A stretch of 17,329 nt of DNA, taken from the NCBI GenBank assembly GCA_900549555.1, contig UROO01000033.1:1-17329 (forward strand), read 5' to 3'. The notes beneath the pieces were generated by a model. The model saw only the letters and a list, made by a program, of their open reading frames with translations, did no database searches and was not told where the DNA came from. A program made the translations under genes and the position numbers. Source of the stretch: an uncultured Collinsella sp. (lineage in GTDB: Bacteria > Actinomycetota > Coriobacteriia > Coriobacteriales > Coriobacteriaceae). Within the stretch, counting starts at the first letter, position 1; each line of letters begins with the position of its first letter. This document shows positions 1 to 6,931 of the stretch, in pieces.

Positions 1-25
1 GCTCGGAGATGTGTATAAGAGACAG
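1..25 (+). other. Nextera/Tn5 adapter remnant at contig end
   Basis: Positions 7-25 read AGATGTGTATAAGAGACAG, the 19-bp Tn5 mosaic end used in tagmentation libraries. The preceding GCTCGG matches the Nextera read-2 adapter. This is untrimmed library sequence left in an assembly, not genomic DNA and not a natural Tn5 insertion. Real sequence starts near base 26. Confidence 0.96.
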
Positions 26-393
26 CCCTCGACAAGCGACACATCGCAGTAGCCGGCGTCGGCGAGGAGTTCAGCCACGCGAGCACGGTCTTCATCGTTA
101 ACGCTCTCGAGCACCTCGAGAGCGCTCTTGGCGTCGCCGCCCACGGCACCCAGCACGGCCGCAGCCTCAATACCGTGCATTCCGCCCGAGTTGGGCACAG
201 TCACGCTCTTGACGTTCTTGATGATGTTGCCCGAGCAGGCAACATCCATATGATCGGGTTCGCAACCAAGCGTCTGGCTCGCCAACGCCGCTGCATAGGC
301 AACGGCAATGGGCTCGGTGCAGCCGAGTGCACAGACAAGCTCGCGGTTCAAAACATCGCAAAACGCGGTATCACGAAGGGAATCGGCAGGCAT
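26..393 (-). CDS. cyuA: L-cysteine desulfidase / UPF0597 family (CyuA/YhaM-like), N-terminal part only
   Basis: The frame is open from an ATG at 391-393 to the contig end, giving 122 N-terminal residues of a protein that is normally about 400 or more. The start is preceded by AGGAG seven bases upstream. Visible motifs are ALGCTEPIAVAYAAA (Cys25), SGNIIKNVKSVTVPNSGG and GIEAAAVLGAVGGD, typical of the UPF0597/CyuA family. Characterised members are oxygen-sensitive iron-sulfur enzymes that degrade L-cysteine to pyruvate, ammonia and sulfide; a cysteine at this position is a known catalytic or cluster residue. Related Fe-S serine dehydratases are the main alternative, but the TEP and PNSGG motifs favour CyuA. 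The missing C-terminus reflects the contig end, not gene decay. It is divergent from rpiB. Confidence 0.85.
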
Positions 394-664
394 AGGTATC
401 TCCTACTTGTATAACGGGCTGGGCTCTCAAAAATAGTAAGCTCTTTTATTTGATAACAATGCATCAAAAACCGCAACCATGGTTCCGACGGACGGCGTTC
501 AAGCGCAATCTGACGGCATTCATTCATGCGAAGCCGGTCTTGTCGCATGCTAAAGCGTTTGACCAAAAAACGCCCGAGCGTTTACGCAAAAGTCGCGCTA
601 TCATGCAGTCGAACGCGGTAAAACCTTTAGCAATTCCGCCGCACGGACCAGAGAGGAACCACTC

Positions 665-1132
665 ATGAAGATTGGTATCGGCAACGACCATGCCGCCGTC
701 GAGCTCAAGAACATCATCTCCGAGCACCTGAAGGAGCGCGGCTACGAGGTCGTGAACTTTGGCACCGACACCTCCGAGAGCTTTGACTACCCCATCGCCG
801 GCTACAAGGTGGGTAAGGCCGTTGCCAACGGCGACGTCGACCTAGGCATCCTCATCTGTGGCACCGGTGTCGGAATTAGCCTGGCTGCCAACAAGGTCGA
901 GGGCGTACGCGCCGTCGTGTGCTCCGAACCCTTCAGCGCTAAGCTCTCGCGCACGCACAACAATACCAACGTGCTCGCCTTTGGCGCCCGCGTCGTGGGC
1001 TCCGAGCTCGCCAAGATGATCGTCGACGAGTGGCTCGACGCCGAGTTTGAGGGCGGCCGCCACGAGCGTCGCGTTAACCTCCTCAACGAGATCGACCACA
1101 CGCGCGGCCTCAAGGTCGTCGACGAGGCCTAA
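665..1132 (+). CDS. rpiB: Ribose-5-phosphate isomerase B
   Basis: 155-residue RpiB/LacAB family protein, full length (family about 145-160). It interconverts ribose 5-phosphate and ribulose 5-phosphate in the non-oxidative pentose phosphate pathway, in the cytoplasm. Seen in the sequence: N-terminal GNDHAA (Asp8, His9), DYP at 41-43, the catalytic CGTGVGIS with Cys65, and RTHNNTNVLAFGARVVG with His98. GRHERRV (131-137) supplies phosphate-binding arginines. The ATG at 665 follows GAGAGG with eight bases between. It is a single gene, divergent from cyuA and convergent with ndk, with a terminator hairpin just downstream. LacA/LacB or other sugar isomerases are less likely because the RpiB residues are intact and no lactose or galactose genes are nearby. 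Confidence 0.95.
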   Translation: MKIGIGNDHAAVELKNIISEHLKERGYEVVNFGTDTSESFDYPIAGYKVGKAVANGDVDLGILICGTGVGISLAANKVEGVRAVVCSEPFSAKLSRTHNNTNVLAFGARVVGSELAKMIVDEWLDAEFEGGRHERRVNLLNEIDHTRGLKVVDEA

Positions 1133-1159
1133 AGACCTACAAAGCCATACGCTAACGCC

Positions 1160-1199
1160 AGCCCCCGCCCGGAAGAAACATCCGGACGGGGGCTCTTTA
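1160..1199 (+). terminator. rpiB terminator hairpin
   Basis: A 14-base stem (1160-1173 with 1181-1194, one mismatch, seven-base loop) starts 28 bases after the rpiB stop codon and is followed by a short CTTTAG. The run of T is short, so termination may be imperfect. Confidence 0.65.
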
Positions 1200-1231
1200 G
1201 TAGATTTCTAAGCGGTTACCAAAAATCTACT

Positions 1232-1271
1232 GGAATAAAAAGGGCGCCGCGGATGGAATTCCGCGGCGCCC
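1232..1271 (-). terminator. ndk rho-independent terminator
   Basis: Perfect 12-bp GC stem (1242-1253 with 1260-1271, loop of six). On the minus strand it is followed by TTTTTATTCC. It lies 38 bases past the ndk stop codon and is oriented for ndk. A separate 9-bp inverted repeat, AGTAGATTT / AAATCTACT (1199-1207, 1223-1231), sits between it and the rpiB terminator. Confidence 0.85.
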
Positions 1272-1309
1272 AAGCCACACGCTAACAGCTTTAAGGAGTC
1301 AAAGCTGGT

Positions 1310-1714
1310 TTAGCCAAAGAAGCGCTTGATCTCGATCTCGGCGTTCTCCAGGCAGTCGGAGCCGTGAATCACGTTGGCGTTGACATCGACAGCGAAGTCG
1401 CCGCGAATGGTGCCGGGAGCAGCATCAAGCGGGTTGGTAGCACCCATAAGGGTGCGCATCTTGGAGACAGCGGAGAGACCGGAAACGACCATCTTGACGA
1501 CCGGACCGCTCGTCATAAAGTCACAGAGACCGCCAAAGAAGGGTTTGTCGGCCAGATGGGCGTAGTGCTCCTCGACGGTAGCGCGCTCGAGCGTGGTCAT
1601 CTCCATGCGCTCGATGACAAGGCCGCTGCGCTCAATGCGAGCAACGATCTCGCCGATCTTGCGGTCGCGCACCGCGTCGGGCTTAATCATGATGAAGGTC
1701 TTCTCGATAGCCAT
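1310..1714 (-). CDS. ndk: Nucleoside diphosphate kinase
   Basis: 134 residues, the normal length for bacterial NDK. It transfers the gamma phosphate from ATP to (d)NDPs through a phospho-histidine, balancing cytoplasmic nucleotide pools. Visible: N-terminal ETFIMIKPDAV-type block (EKTFIMIKPDAV, 4-15), GGLCDFMTSGPV (61-72), NPLDAAPGTIRGDF (94-107) and the active-site NVIHGSD with His117. HGSD is followed by Cys where Ser is commoner. The frame is open 14 codons further upstream, but the MAIEKTF start matches the family and has AAAGG eight bases before it, so the shorter start is chosen. It is monocistronic, with its own terminator and a plausible promoter. Confidence 0.97.
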   Translation of the reverse strand: MAIEKTFIMIKPDAVRDRKIGEIVARIERSGLVIERMEMTTLERATVEEHYAHLADKPFFGGLCDFMTSGPVVKMVVSGLSAVSKMRTLMGATNPLDAAPGTIRGDFAVDVNANVIHGSDCLENAEIEIKRFFG

Positions 1715-1777
1715 AAAGTAGCCTTTCAAGTAGGTTCGCGCGTGCCCAAGTCCCATTCCGGCACCCGCCTGGACTGC

Positions 1778-1806
1778 ATCGTAACAGAGTTTTAGCTGCA
1801 GTTAAA
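1778..1806 (-). promoter_or_regulatory. Possible ndk promoter
   Basis: On the minus strand TTTAAC (1801-1806) and TACGAT (1778-1783) are separated by 17 bases and point at ndk, leaving a leader of about 60 bases. Matches to the sigma-70 consensus are partial. Confidence 0.3.
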
Positions 1807-1879
1807 CAAAAAGCTGTTTATTGAAACGCTACAATTTATTAAAGCGCTCCATATGTGTCACTTCTGTTTCGAAGCCCGA

Positions 1880-2008
1880 CTAGAGTACCATCCGAACGCC
1901 CATCAACCGCATCGAACCGAGCAGACGGTCGGTTGCCGCCTGTGAACGTACCCCCTTCACAACCTGCCCAAAGGTCCTACAGAAGTTCTCGACACGCCCC
2001 TCCCCCAT
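1880..2008 (-). CDS. Doubtful 42-residue ORF between argH and ndk
   Basis: Reads MGEGRVENFCRTFGQVVKG and on to LLGSMRLMGVRMVL, basic with an amphipathic look and rich in Gly and Arg. The frame stays open upstream to a TGA at 2087-2089, through the proposed argH terminator. No ribosome binding site precedes the ATG at 2006-2008, and I recognise no family. It could be a decayed gene, a short translated ORF after argH, or chance. The rest of the 384-base ndk-argH spacer holds only the ndk promoter candidate and the argH terminator candidate. Confidence 0.22.
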   Translation of the reverse strand: MGEGRVENFCRTFGQVVKGVRSQAATDRLLGSMRLMGVRMVL

Positions 2009-2011
2009 AGC

Positions 2012-2047
2012 AACAAAATACGGGCGCCCGCACCAGCAGACACCCGT
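2012..2047 (-). terminator. Possible argH terminator
   Basis: On the minus strand ACGGGTG (2041-2047) pairs with CGCCCGT (2020-2026), one G-U pair, loop of 14, followed by ATTTTGTTG. It lies about 50 bases past the argH stop. A perfect 12-bp palindrome TTTATTAATAAA (2061-2072) lies between. The stem is modest. Confidence 0.4.
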
Positions 2048-2098
2048 AAAGCAAAAACGATTTATTAATAAATGGCCAAAACGGCTTCAGCTAAACCC

Positions 2099-3529
2099 CT
2101 ACTTTATCCCGTGGCCCATCTCGACGACCTTAGTCAGCGATCCAAATACGCCCTCGTCGGCCACGAGCTGCGCCTCGGCACGCTGCAGCTGCACGGCAAC
2201 GGCGGCAGGGGCGGTGCCGCCCTCGGTCGTGCGGGCGGCGACAATCGACGGGATGTCGAGCGCCTCGGTAATATCGTGCTCAAAGAGCGGGCTTGCCTCC
2301 TGGAACACCTCAAACGGAAGGTCCTCAAGATTGCAGCCGCGCTTCTCACACATCAGGACCAGATGGCCCACCACGGCATGTGCCTCGCGGAACGGCAGAC
2401 CACGTTTGGCCAGGTAATCGGCAACATCGGTGGCGGCAAGGTGCCCCACGCCGCACTCGCGCGCCATGGCATCCTCGTTGACAGTCCAAGTCGAAATCAT
2501 ACCGGCCATAACGGACAGGCACTGCATGAGCGTGTGAGCGGTATCGAGCGCGCCCTCCTTGTCCTCCTGCAAGTCCTTGTTATAAGCAAGCGGCAGGCCC
2601 TTCATGGTCACGAGCAGCTGCACCAGATTGCCATAGACTCGGCCGCTCTTGCCGCGGATAAGCTCGGCAAAGTCGGGGTTCTTCTTCTGCGGCATGATGG
2701 ACGAGCCGGTGGAGTACGAGTCGGAAAGCGTGATAAAGCCAAATTCGGAGCTCGACCATAGCACGATCTCCTCGGAAAGACGCGAGAGGTGCATGGCCAT
2801 GACGGAGCCGGCGTAATGCAGATCGAGCAGGAAATCACGGTCGGAAACCGCATCGAGCGAGTTGGGAATCACGCCCGCAAAGCCAAGTTCGGCAGCCGTC
2901 ATCTGACGATCGAGCGGATAGCTCGTGCCGGCAAGCGCGGCAGCACCCAGCGGGCAGTTGTCGGCGGCATCAAAGGCGGCCTTCAGGCGTGTAAAGTCGC
3001 GCGCGAACATCCAGGAATACGCCAGCAGATGATGCGAGAGCAGCACGGGCTGAGCATGCTGCATGTGCGTGTAGCCCGGCAGAATCACCTTGTCGTACTT
3101 CTTGGCCGCATCCACCAGCACATGGCGCAGCTCAAGATTGGCCTCCATGAGCTCCTTGGCCAGCGCCTTGACGCCCAGGCGCGTATCGGTCGCCACCTGG
3201 TCGTTACGCGAACGCCCGGTATGCAAGCGTTTACCGGCCTCGCCGATGCGGCGCGTCAGTTCGCTCTCGATGGACATATGAATGTCCTCGTCGTTGATAT
3301 CGAAGGTGAAGTTGCCGGCATCGATATCCTGCTCGATTCCGGTCAGGCCCTTGGCAATCGCCTGCTCATCCTCGGCACTGATGATGCCCTGGGCCGCCAG
3401 CATCTTGGCATGCGCCTTAGAGCCGGCGATATCCTGCTTATAGAGATGTTTGTCGACCGGCAACGACGCGCCAAACTCCTGCGTGACCTCGGCCACGCCC
3501 GCCTCAAAACGACCGCCCCAAAGAGCCAT
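2099..3529 (-). CDS. argH: Argininosuccinate lyase
   Basis: 476 residues, full length for ArgH of the fumarase/aspartase superfamily. It cleaves argininosuccinate to arginine and fumarate, the last step of arginine synthesis. Evidence: the family-typical start MALWGGRFEAG, HTGRSRNDQVATD (103-115), YTHMQHAQPV (153-162, His155) and the superfamily signature GSSIMPQKKNPD (275-286) with the catalytic serine loop. The frame runs 25 codons further upstream, but MALWGGRF is the conserved N-terminus and AGGGGA precedes it, so that start is used. It lies downstream of argG on the same strand, with about 520 bases and a small ORF between the two, so co-transcription is possible but not certain. Confidence 0.97.
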   Translation of the reverse strand: MALWGGRFEAGVAEVTQEFGASLPVDKHLYKQDIAGSKAHAKMLAAQGIISAEDEQAIAKGLTGIEQDIDAGNFTFDINDEDIHMSIESELTRRIGEAGKRLHTGRSRNDQVATDTRLGVKALAKELMEANLELRHVLVDAAKKYDKVILPGYTHMQHAQPVLLSHHLLAYSWMFARDFTRLKAAFDAADNCPLGAAALAGTSYPLDRQMTAAELGFAGVIPNSLDAVSDRDFLLDLHYAGSVMAMHLSRLSEEIVLWSSSEFGFITLSDSYSTGSSIMPQKKNPDFAELIRGKSGRVYGNLVQLLVTMKGLPLAYNKDLQEDKEGALDTAHTLMQCLSVMAGMISTWTVNEDAMARECGVGHLAATDVADYLAKRGLPFREAHAVVGHLVLMCEKRGCNLEDLPFEVFQEASPLFEHDITEALDIPSIVAARTTEGGTAPAAVAVQLQRAEAQLVADEGVFGSLTKVVEMGHGIK

Positions 3530-3647
3530 GGAACCGTCCCCTTTCTCCAAATACCAAAACAAGCGCCCAAAGCAATGCGCCATATCGCTAAAGTGATTTT
3601 TCAACCGCTAGTTTTACACATTCCCCACCGCGCGCGGGGACATGTTG

Positions 3648-3818
3648 CTAATTTGCAAAGAAGTGACGCGCCATGCACTTGGCGCCCAACGTCTCCCTCC
3701 GGATGTTGCCCTGCGAACCATCGATCCAGGCCTTCAGGCTCATAGGGACGTCCTCGACCCTTGCAGCATCGAACTCGGGCGCGAGGGCAAGTAAAGCATG
3801 CGCGATAGCATTGAACAT
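3648..3818 (-). CDS. Small ORF (56 aa) between argG and argH, unknown function
   Basis: Begins MFNAIAHALLALAPEFDAAR and ends ETLGAKCMARHFFAN. The ATG at 3816-3818 is preceded by GAGGAG with eight bases between, one of the clearest ribosome binding sites in the window. By my count about 70 percent of third codon positions are G or C, which suits a coding frame here. It is soluble-looking: a hydrophobic N-terminal helix of about 12 residues, too short and lacking the charge pattern of a signal peptide, then a polar, mostly basic C-terminal half. I do not recognise it. A GC hairpin (3622-3640) starts seven bases after its stop. It lies on the same strand as argG and argH, so it may be read through from argG, or be a leader-type ORF for argH. 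Confidence 0.5.
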   Translation of the reverse strand: MFNAIAHALLALAPEFDAARVEDVPMSLKAWIDGSQGNIRRETLGAKCMARHFFAN

Positions 3819-3856
3819 AATGGATACTCCTCATATATAGGTGCAGAGCCGCCAAA

Positions 3857-3895
3857 TTGATAGAAGGAGCCCCACCGGACAACCCCGGCGGGGCT
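3857..3895 (-). terminator. Terminator-like hairpin downstream of argG
   Basis: AGCCCCGCCGG pairs with CCGGTGGGGCT on the minus strand (3885-3895 with 3868-3878), 11 pairs with one G-U, six-base loop, then CCTTCTATCAATTT. The G-U pair exists only on the minus strand, which favours that orientation. There is no true T run. It lies 155 bases past argG and 50 bases before the small ORF. Nearer argG a 7-bp inverted repeat CATAACG/CGTTATG (3972-3978, 4001-4007) is the only other structure seen. Confidence 0.5.
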
Positions 3896-4049
3896 CGGAC
3901 TCAGCCGCAGACGCGGCATCATATATGCGGGCGGAACGTAGGGGCCACCGATGTTAAGAAGTGTCAGCAAGCATAACGAAAGGTAGGGACCCCGTGCGCC
4001 CGTTATGTATCACGCGGATGGGCCGCGCGGATACCAAGGAAAGGAAGGC

Positions 4050-5276
4050 TTAAGCCTGGGCGGCGGCGGAGCTGGGGCCCTGGACCTTAGCCCACGTCTT
4101 GAGCGACAGCGTATCGATCTCGATAAAGCCGGCGCTGGCCTTCTCGTCAAACGTGGTGTCGCGGTCGTAGGTGGCCAGGCCGTAGTCGTAGAGGCTGAAG
4201 GGGCTCTTGCGGCCGACGACATGACAGTTGCCCTTAAAGAACTTCAGACGGACGGTGCCGGTCACGAACTTCTGGGTGTCGGCCATAAAGGCGTCGAGCG
4301 CATTTTTGAGCGGGCTGTACCACTGGCCGTTGTACACGGCGGTGGCCCAATCCTGCTCGAGCTTAATCTTAGTCTTGAGCAGGTCGCCCTCGACGCAAAT
4401 GTCCTCGAGCGCCTTGTGGGCGGTGATGAGCGTCAGGGCTCCGGGAACCTCATAGCACTCGCGGCTCTTGAGGCCCACCAGACGATCCTCAACCAGGTCG
4501 AGACGGCCAAAGCCGTTGTCTCCCGAAATCTTGTTGAGGGCGATGACGATCTCGGAGAGCTTCATCTTCTTACCGTCGACGGCGACGGGCTTGCCGGCCT
4601 CAAACTCAATCTCGGTATACGTCGGAGTGTCGGGCGTGTCCTCGGGATTCTTGGTCATAACCCAGGCGTCGTCGAGCGGCTCGTTCCAGGGGTCCTCCAA
4701 GTGGCCGCACTCAATGGCACGACCCCACAGGTTGTCGTCGATGGAATAGGGGTTGTCGTTGGCACCCTCGGGAACCGGCACGTTGTGGGCGTGAGCATAG
4801 GCGACCTCATCGGGACGGCACTTCAGATCCCACTCGCGAACCGGGGCGATAACCTTAAGCTCGGGGTCGAGGGCCTTGACGGCAGCCTCGAAGCGGACCT
4901 GGTCGTTACCCTTGCCGGTGCAGCCGTGGGCGACGCAGGTCGCGCCAAACTCGTGAGCGACCTCGACAAGCTTCTTGGCGAGCAGCGGTCGAGACAGGGC
5001 GGAGAGCAGCGGATACTTGTTCTCGTACATGGAGTTTGCGGCGATGGCCTTAGTTAAGAACTCGTCGGAGAACTCATCGCGCAGGTCGAGCACCTGGCAA
5101 TCGAGAACGCCCAGGTCAAGCGCCTTCTGTTTCTTGGCATCCAGGCCGGTCTCCTCCTGGCCCACGTTGCCGCAGACGCAAACGACATCGAGATTCTTCT
5201 CGTCCTGGAGCCACTTGACACATACGGATGTATCAAGACCACCAGAATATGCGAGAACGACTTTTTCCTTGCTCAT
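4050..5276 (-). CDS. argG: Argininosuccinate synthase
   Basis: 408 residues, normal for ArgG. It condenses citrulline and aspartate with ATP to give argininosuccinate, the substrate of ArgH. Seen: N-terminal PP-loop VLAYSGGLDTSV (7-18) for ATP, and HGCTGKGNDQVRFE (117-130), diagnostic for the family and contacting citrulline, aspartate and ATP. The frame is open 17 codons further upstream; the chosen MSKEKVVLAYSGG start fits the family and has AAAGGA with seven bases between. The 120 bases upstream contain the imperfect dyad TTCGACCTTGAA (minus strand) but no convincing ArgR box or promoter. No other arg genes lie in the window, so the upstream pathway (ornithine, citrulline) must be encoded elsewhere or come from arginine deiminase-type metabolism. 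Confidence 0.98.
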   Translation of the reverse strand: MSKEKVVLAYSGGLDTSVCVKWLQDEKNLDVVCVCGNVGQEETGLDAKKQKALDLGVLDCQVLDLRDEFSDEFLTKAIAANSMYENKYPLLSALSRPLLAKKLVEVAHEFGATCVAHGCTGKGNDQVRFEAAVKALDPELKVIAPVREWDLKCRPDEVAYAHAHNVPVPEGANDNPYSIDDNLWGRAIECGHLEDPWNEPLDDAWVMTKNPEDTPDTPTYTEIEFEAGKPVAVDGKKMKLSEIVIALNKISGDNGFGRLDLVEDRLVGLKSRECYEVPGALTLITAHKALEDICVEGDLLKTKIKLEQDWATAVYNGQWYSPLKNALDAFMADTQKFVTGTVRLKFFKGNCHVVGRKSPFSLYDYGLATYDRDTTFDEKASAGFIEIDTLSLKTWAKVQGPSSAAAQA

Positions 5277-5830
5277 GGCTGTTTCCTTTCGCCCTTGGTA
5301 GCTAGTTAGAACATCGGTCAGTTGCAAGTCATTTCAAGGTCGAATACCGTGCACTATCAGGTTAAATAGCAATAATCAGCACATACATGCCCTAGAAACA
5401 TGCAGCAATGTCGTGCTAAAACCCAACGACCTCAAAATGACTCTGTTGAGGCAATTCTCCCCATGCGGACAGAGACGATTGTTATCGTCGTCGGGAAATT
5501 GCGCGCTGGCGTCGGATGGCATTGTCTGCAGTAGTGATGATCTTTACGAACTGCATCTGCCTCTCCTTTCACCTATCGCCGGGCGCAATTCTAATATCGT
5601 AAACGGTACCTTTTCCTCGGTAAGCGGTTGTTTTTCCGTCTCCGTTTTCGATGGTCGCTATATTACGCTAAAGTGCCCGCGGCACAAGCGACAAATTCAT
5701 ATTTCTGAAAAGTTTTTTCATTACTTTGTGAATGAAGATGCAAACGCGCGCCAATCCTGCGAAAATACGCCTGACTACGAGTTGATGGCTATAACGTCTG
5801 AAACAATCTCGAAACGAAAGGCTCGCTTTT
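5277..5830. other. AT-richer 554-base spacer between argG and the HAD gene
   Basis: This divergent spacer should hold the promoters of both neighbours, but I cannot place either with confidence. It is clearly richer in A+T than the flanking genes. A 152-codon plus-strand frame (5413-5871) crosses it, but its start has no ribosome binding site, its third-position GC (about half) is far below that of neighbouring genes, and it overlaps the HAD start by about 40 bases. It is not called a gene. A small perfect hairpin GACGAT-TGTT-ATCGTC is present near 5472-5487. Confidence 0.5.
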
Positions 5831-6658
5831 ATGCAAACTTACGAATCGGACGCCAATATCGGAAACATTAAGCTCATCGCCGTCGACATGGACAAGACAC
5901 TGCTGACCGACGAGCGCGTGCTGCCGCAAGGCCTTGACGAACGCCTGGACAAGCTCGCCGAAGCCGGCATCGTATTCTGCCCCGCCAGCGGACGTCCCGC
6001 CCCCAAGCTCGAAGAGATGTTCGAGGGCATCAAGAACCGCCTCGCCTTTTGTCCCGACAACGGCGCATGCGTGATCTATCGTGGCAGCTATATCTATAAG
6101 AGCATTATCGACGTGGAGCTGTACCAGCAGGTCTTGAGCCGCGCCTCGGAGGATCCTCGCGCTGTCCCCGTCCTGTGCTGCTTCGACGAGTTCTACGTGC
6201 TTGCCCGCGACCATCAATACCACGACGAGATCAGCGTCTACTACAACACAATCAACTACGTCGACAGCTTTGAGGGCATTGATATCGAGTCCAACAAGAT
6301 CTCGATCTTCTTCCCCGCCTACGATGCCGAGCCCGCATTCCGCGAGACCTATAGCCCCGAGTTCTCGGACAAGCTCTACGTCACCAATGCCGGGCGCGAG
6401 TGGATCGACTTCATGAACTTGGGCGTCGACAAGGGCGCCGGCGTCGCGCACCTATGCGAGCACCTGGACATCGATATTGCCGACGCCGCCGCCGTGGGCG
6501 ATACCTACAACGACATCCCCATGCTCGAGCGCGTCGGTCACAGCTTTATCGTGGACAATGCCGAGGAGCACATGAATGCACACGCCAAGTGGCGCATTCC
6601 GAGCAACAACGACGGGGGCGTACTGACGCTCATCGACGCCATCTTGGCGGCTCGGTAG
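5831..6658 (+). CDS. Cof-type HAD-IIB family sugar-phosphate phosphatase
   Basis: 275 residues, the usual length for Cof/YidA-like HAD hydrolases. These are cytoplasmic Mg-dependent phosphatases acting on sugar phosphates, FMN or similar small phosphoesters; the substrate cannot be read from sequence. All four HAD motifs are present: DMDKTLL with nucleophile Asp19 and acid/base Asp21, ASGR with Ser53, Lys201 in VDKGAGVAHL, and GDTYNDIPML with Asp224 and Asp228. The residues between about 85 and 185 form the IIB cap. The ATG at 5831 has GAAAGG nine bases upstream. It is a single gene, divergent from argG and convergent with polA, followed directly by a large inverted-repeat element. Confidence 0.9.
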   Translation: MQTYESDANIGNIKLIAVDMDKTLLTDERVLPQGLDERLDKLAEAGIVFCPASGRPAPKLEEMFEGIKNRLAFCPDNGACVIYRGSYIYKSIIDVELYQQVLSRASEDPRAVPVLCCFDEFYVLARDHQYHDEISVYYNTINYVDSFEGIDIESNKISIFFPAYDAEPAFRETYSPEFSDKLYVTNAGREWIDFMNLGVDKGAGVAHLCEHLDIDIADAAAVGDTYNDIPMLERVGHSFIVDNAEEHMNAHAKWRIPSNNDGGVLTLIDAILAAR

Positions 6659-6668
6659 CCGTCCCATC

Positions 6669-6797
6669 GGGCCTGGCCGGGCGGCACGGGTTAATTTTTC
6701 GCTCGGTCAGGTCCTGCGCAAGACGAAAGCCACATTAAGTGGCTTTCTTTGCGTGCGGAATCTACGAAAAGTTAACCCGTGCCGCCCGGCCAGGCCC
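6669..6797. repeat. 129-bp element with perfect 26-bp inverted ends and nested hairpin
   Basis: The left arm (6669-6694, starting GGGCCTGGCCGGGCGG) and right arm (6772-6797) are exact reverse complements over 26 bases. Pairing continues inward for six more bases (6696-6701 with 6765-6770) after one T-G position. Inside is a second stem, GAAAGCCAC-ATTAA-GTGGCTTTC (6725-6747), extended by CGCAA/TTGCG (6717-6721, 6749-6753), followed by a few T on either strand. It begins 11 bases after the HAD stop and lies before the polA terminator. No flanking duplication and no ORF are visible. It may act as a bidirectional terminator, but it is far larger than that job needs, and resembles a MITE- or REP-like repeat. 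Confidence 0.85.
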
Positions 6798-6863
6798 TAG
6801 GTTTACTTGCTTGTCGCCTAGATGGCGTCTTGGCGTCTAGATACTTGGCTGATAGTTTGGAAT

Positions 6864-6897
6864 GAAGGGGGCTCCTTGTTGGCAAGGAGCCCCCTTC
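6864..6897 (-). terminator. polA terminator hairpin
   Basis: Perfect 15-bp stem (6864-6878 with 6883-6897), loop of four, 34 bases past the polA stop. On the minus strand it is followed by ATTCC rather than a T run, and on the plus strand by TGGTTTTGATT, so it probably stops transcription in both directions. Just left of it, GGCGTCT is directly repeated (GGCGTCTTGGCGTCTA, near 6824-6839). Confidence 0.7.
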
Positions 6898-6931
6898 TGG
6901 TTTTGATTACTTTGGGATTGTGGGTGTGCCC

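Noticed and set aside
1..25. Natural Tn5/IS50 end
   Set aside because: The mosaic end is the engineered 19-bp version, preceded by the Nextera read-2 bases.
2789..3745. 318-codon plus-strand ORF over argH
   Set aside because: Antisense shadow of argH; the real gene carries GSSIMPQKKNPD and a proper ribosome site.
4005..5057. 350-codon plus-strand ORF over argG
   Set aside because: It is the antisense of an unmistakable argG with every family motif; long shadow frames are normal at this GC content and it has no recognisable domain.
5413..5871. 152-codon plus-strand ORF before the HAD gene
   Set aside because: GTG start without ribosome site, atypical codon use, overlaps the HAD start, no recognisable family.
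6669..6797. Insertion sequence
   Set aside because: No transposase ORF fits in 129 bp and no target duplication flanks the arms; at most a non-autonomous element.
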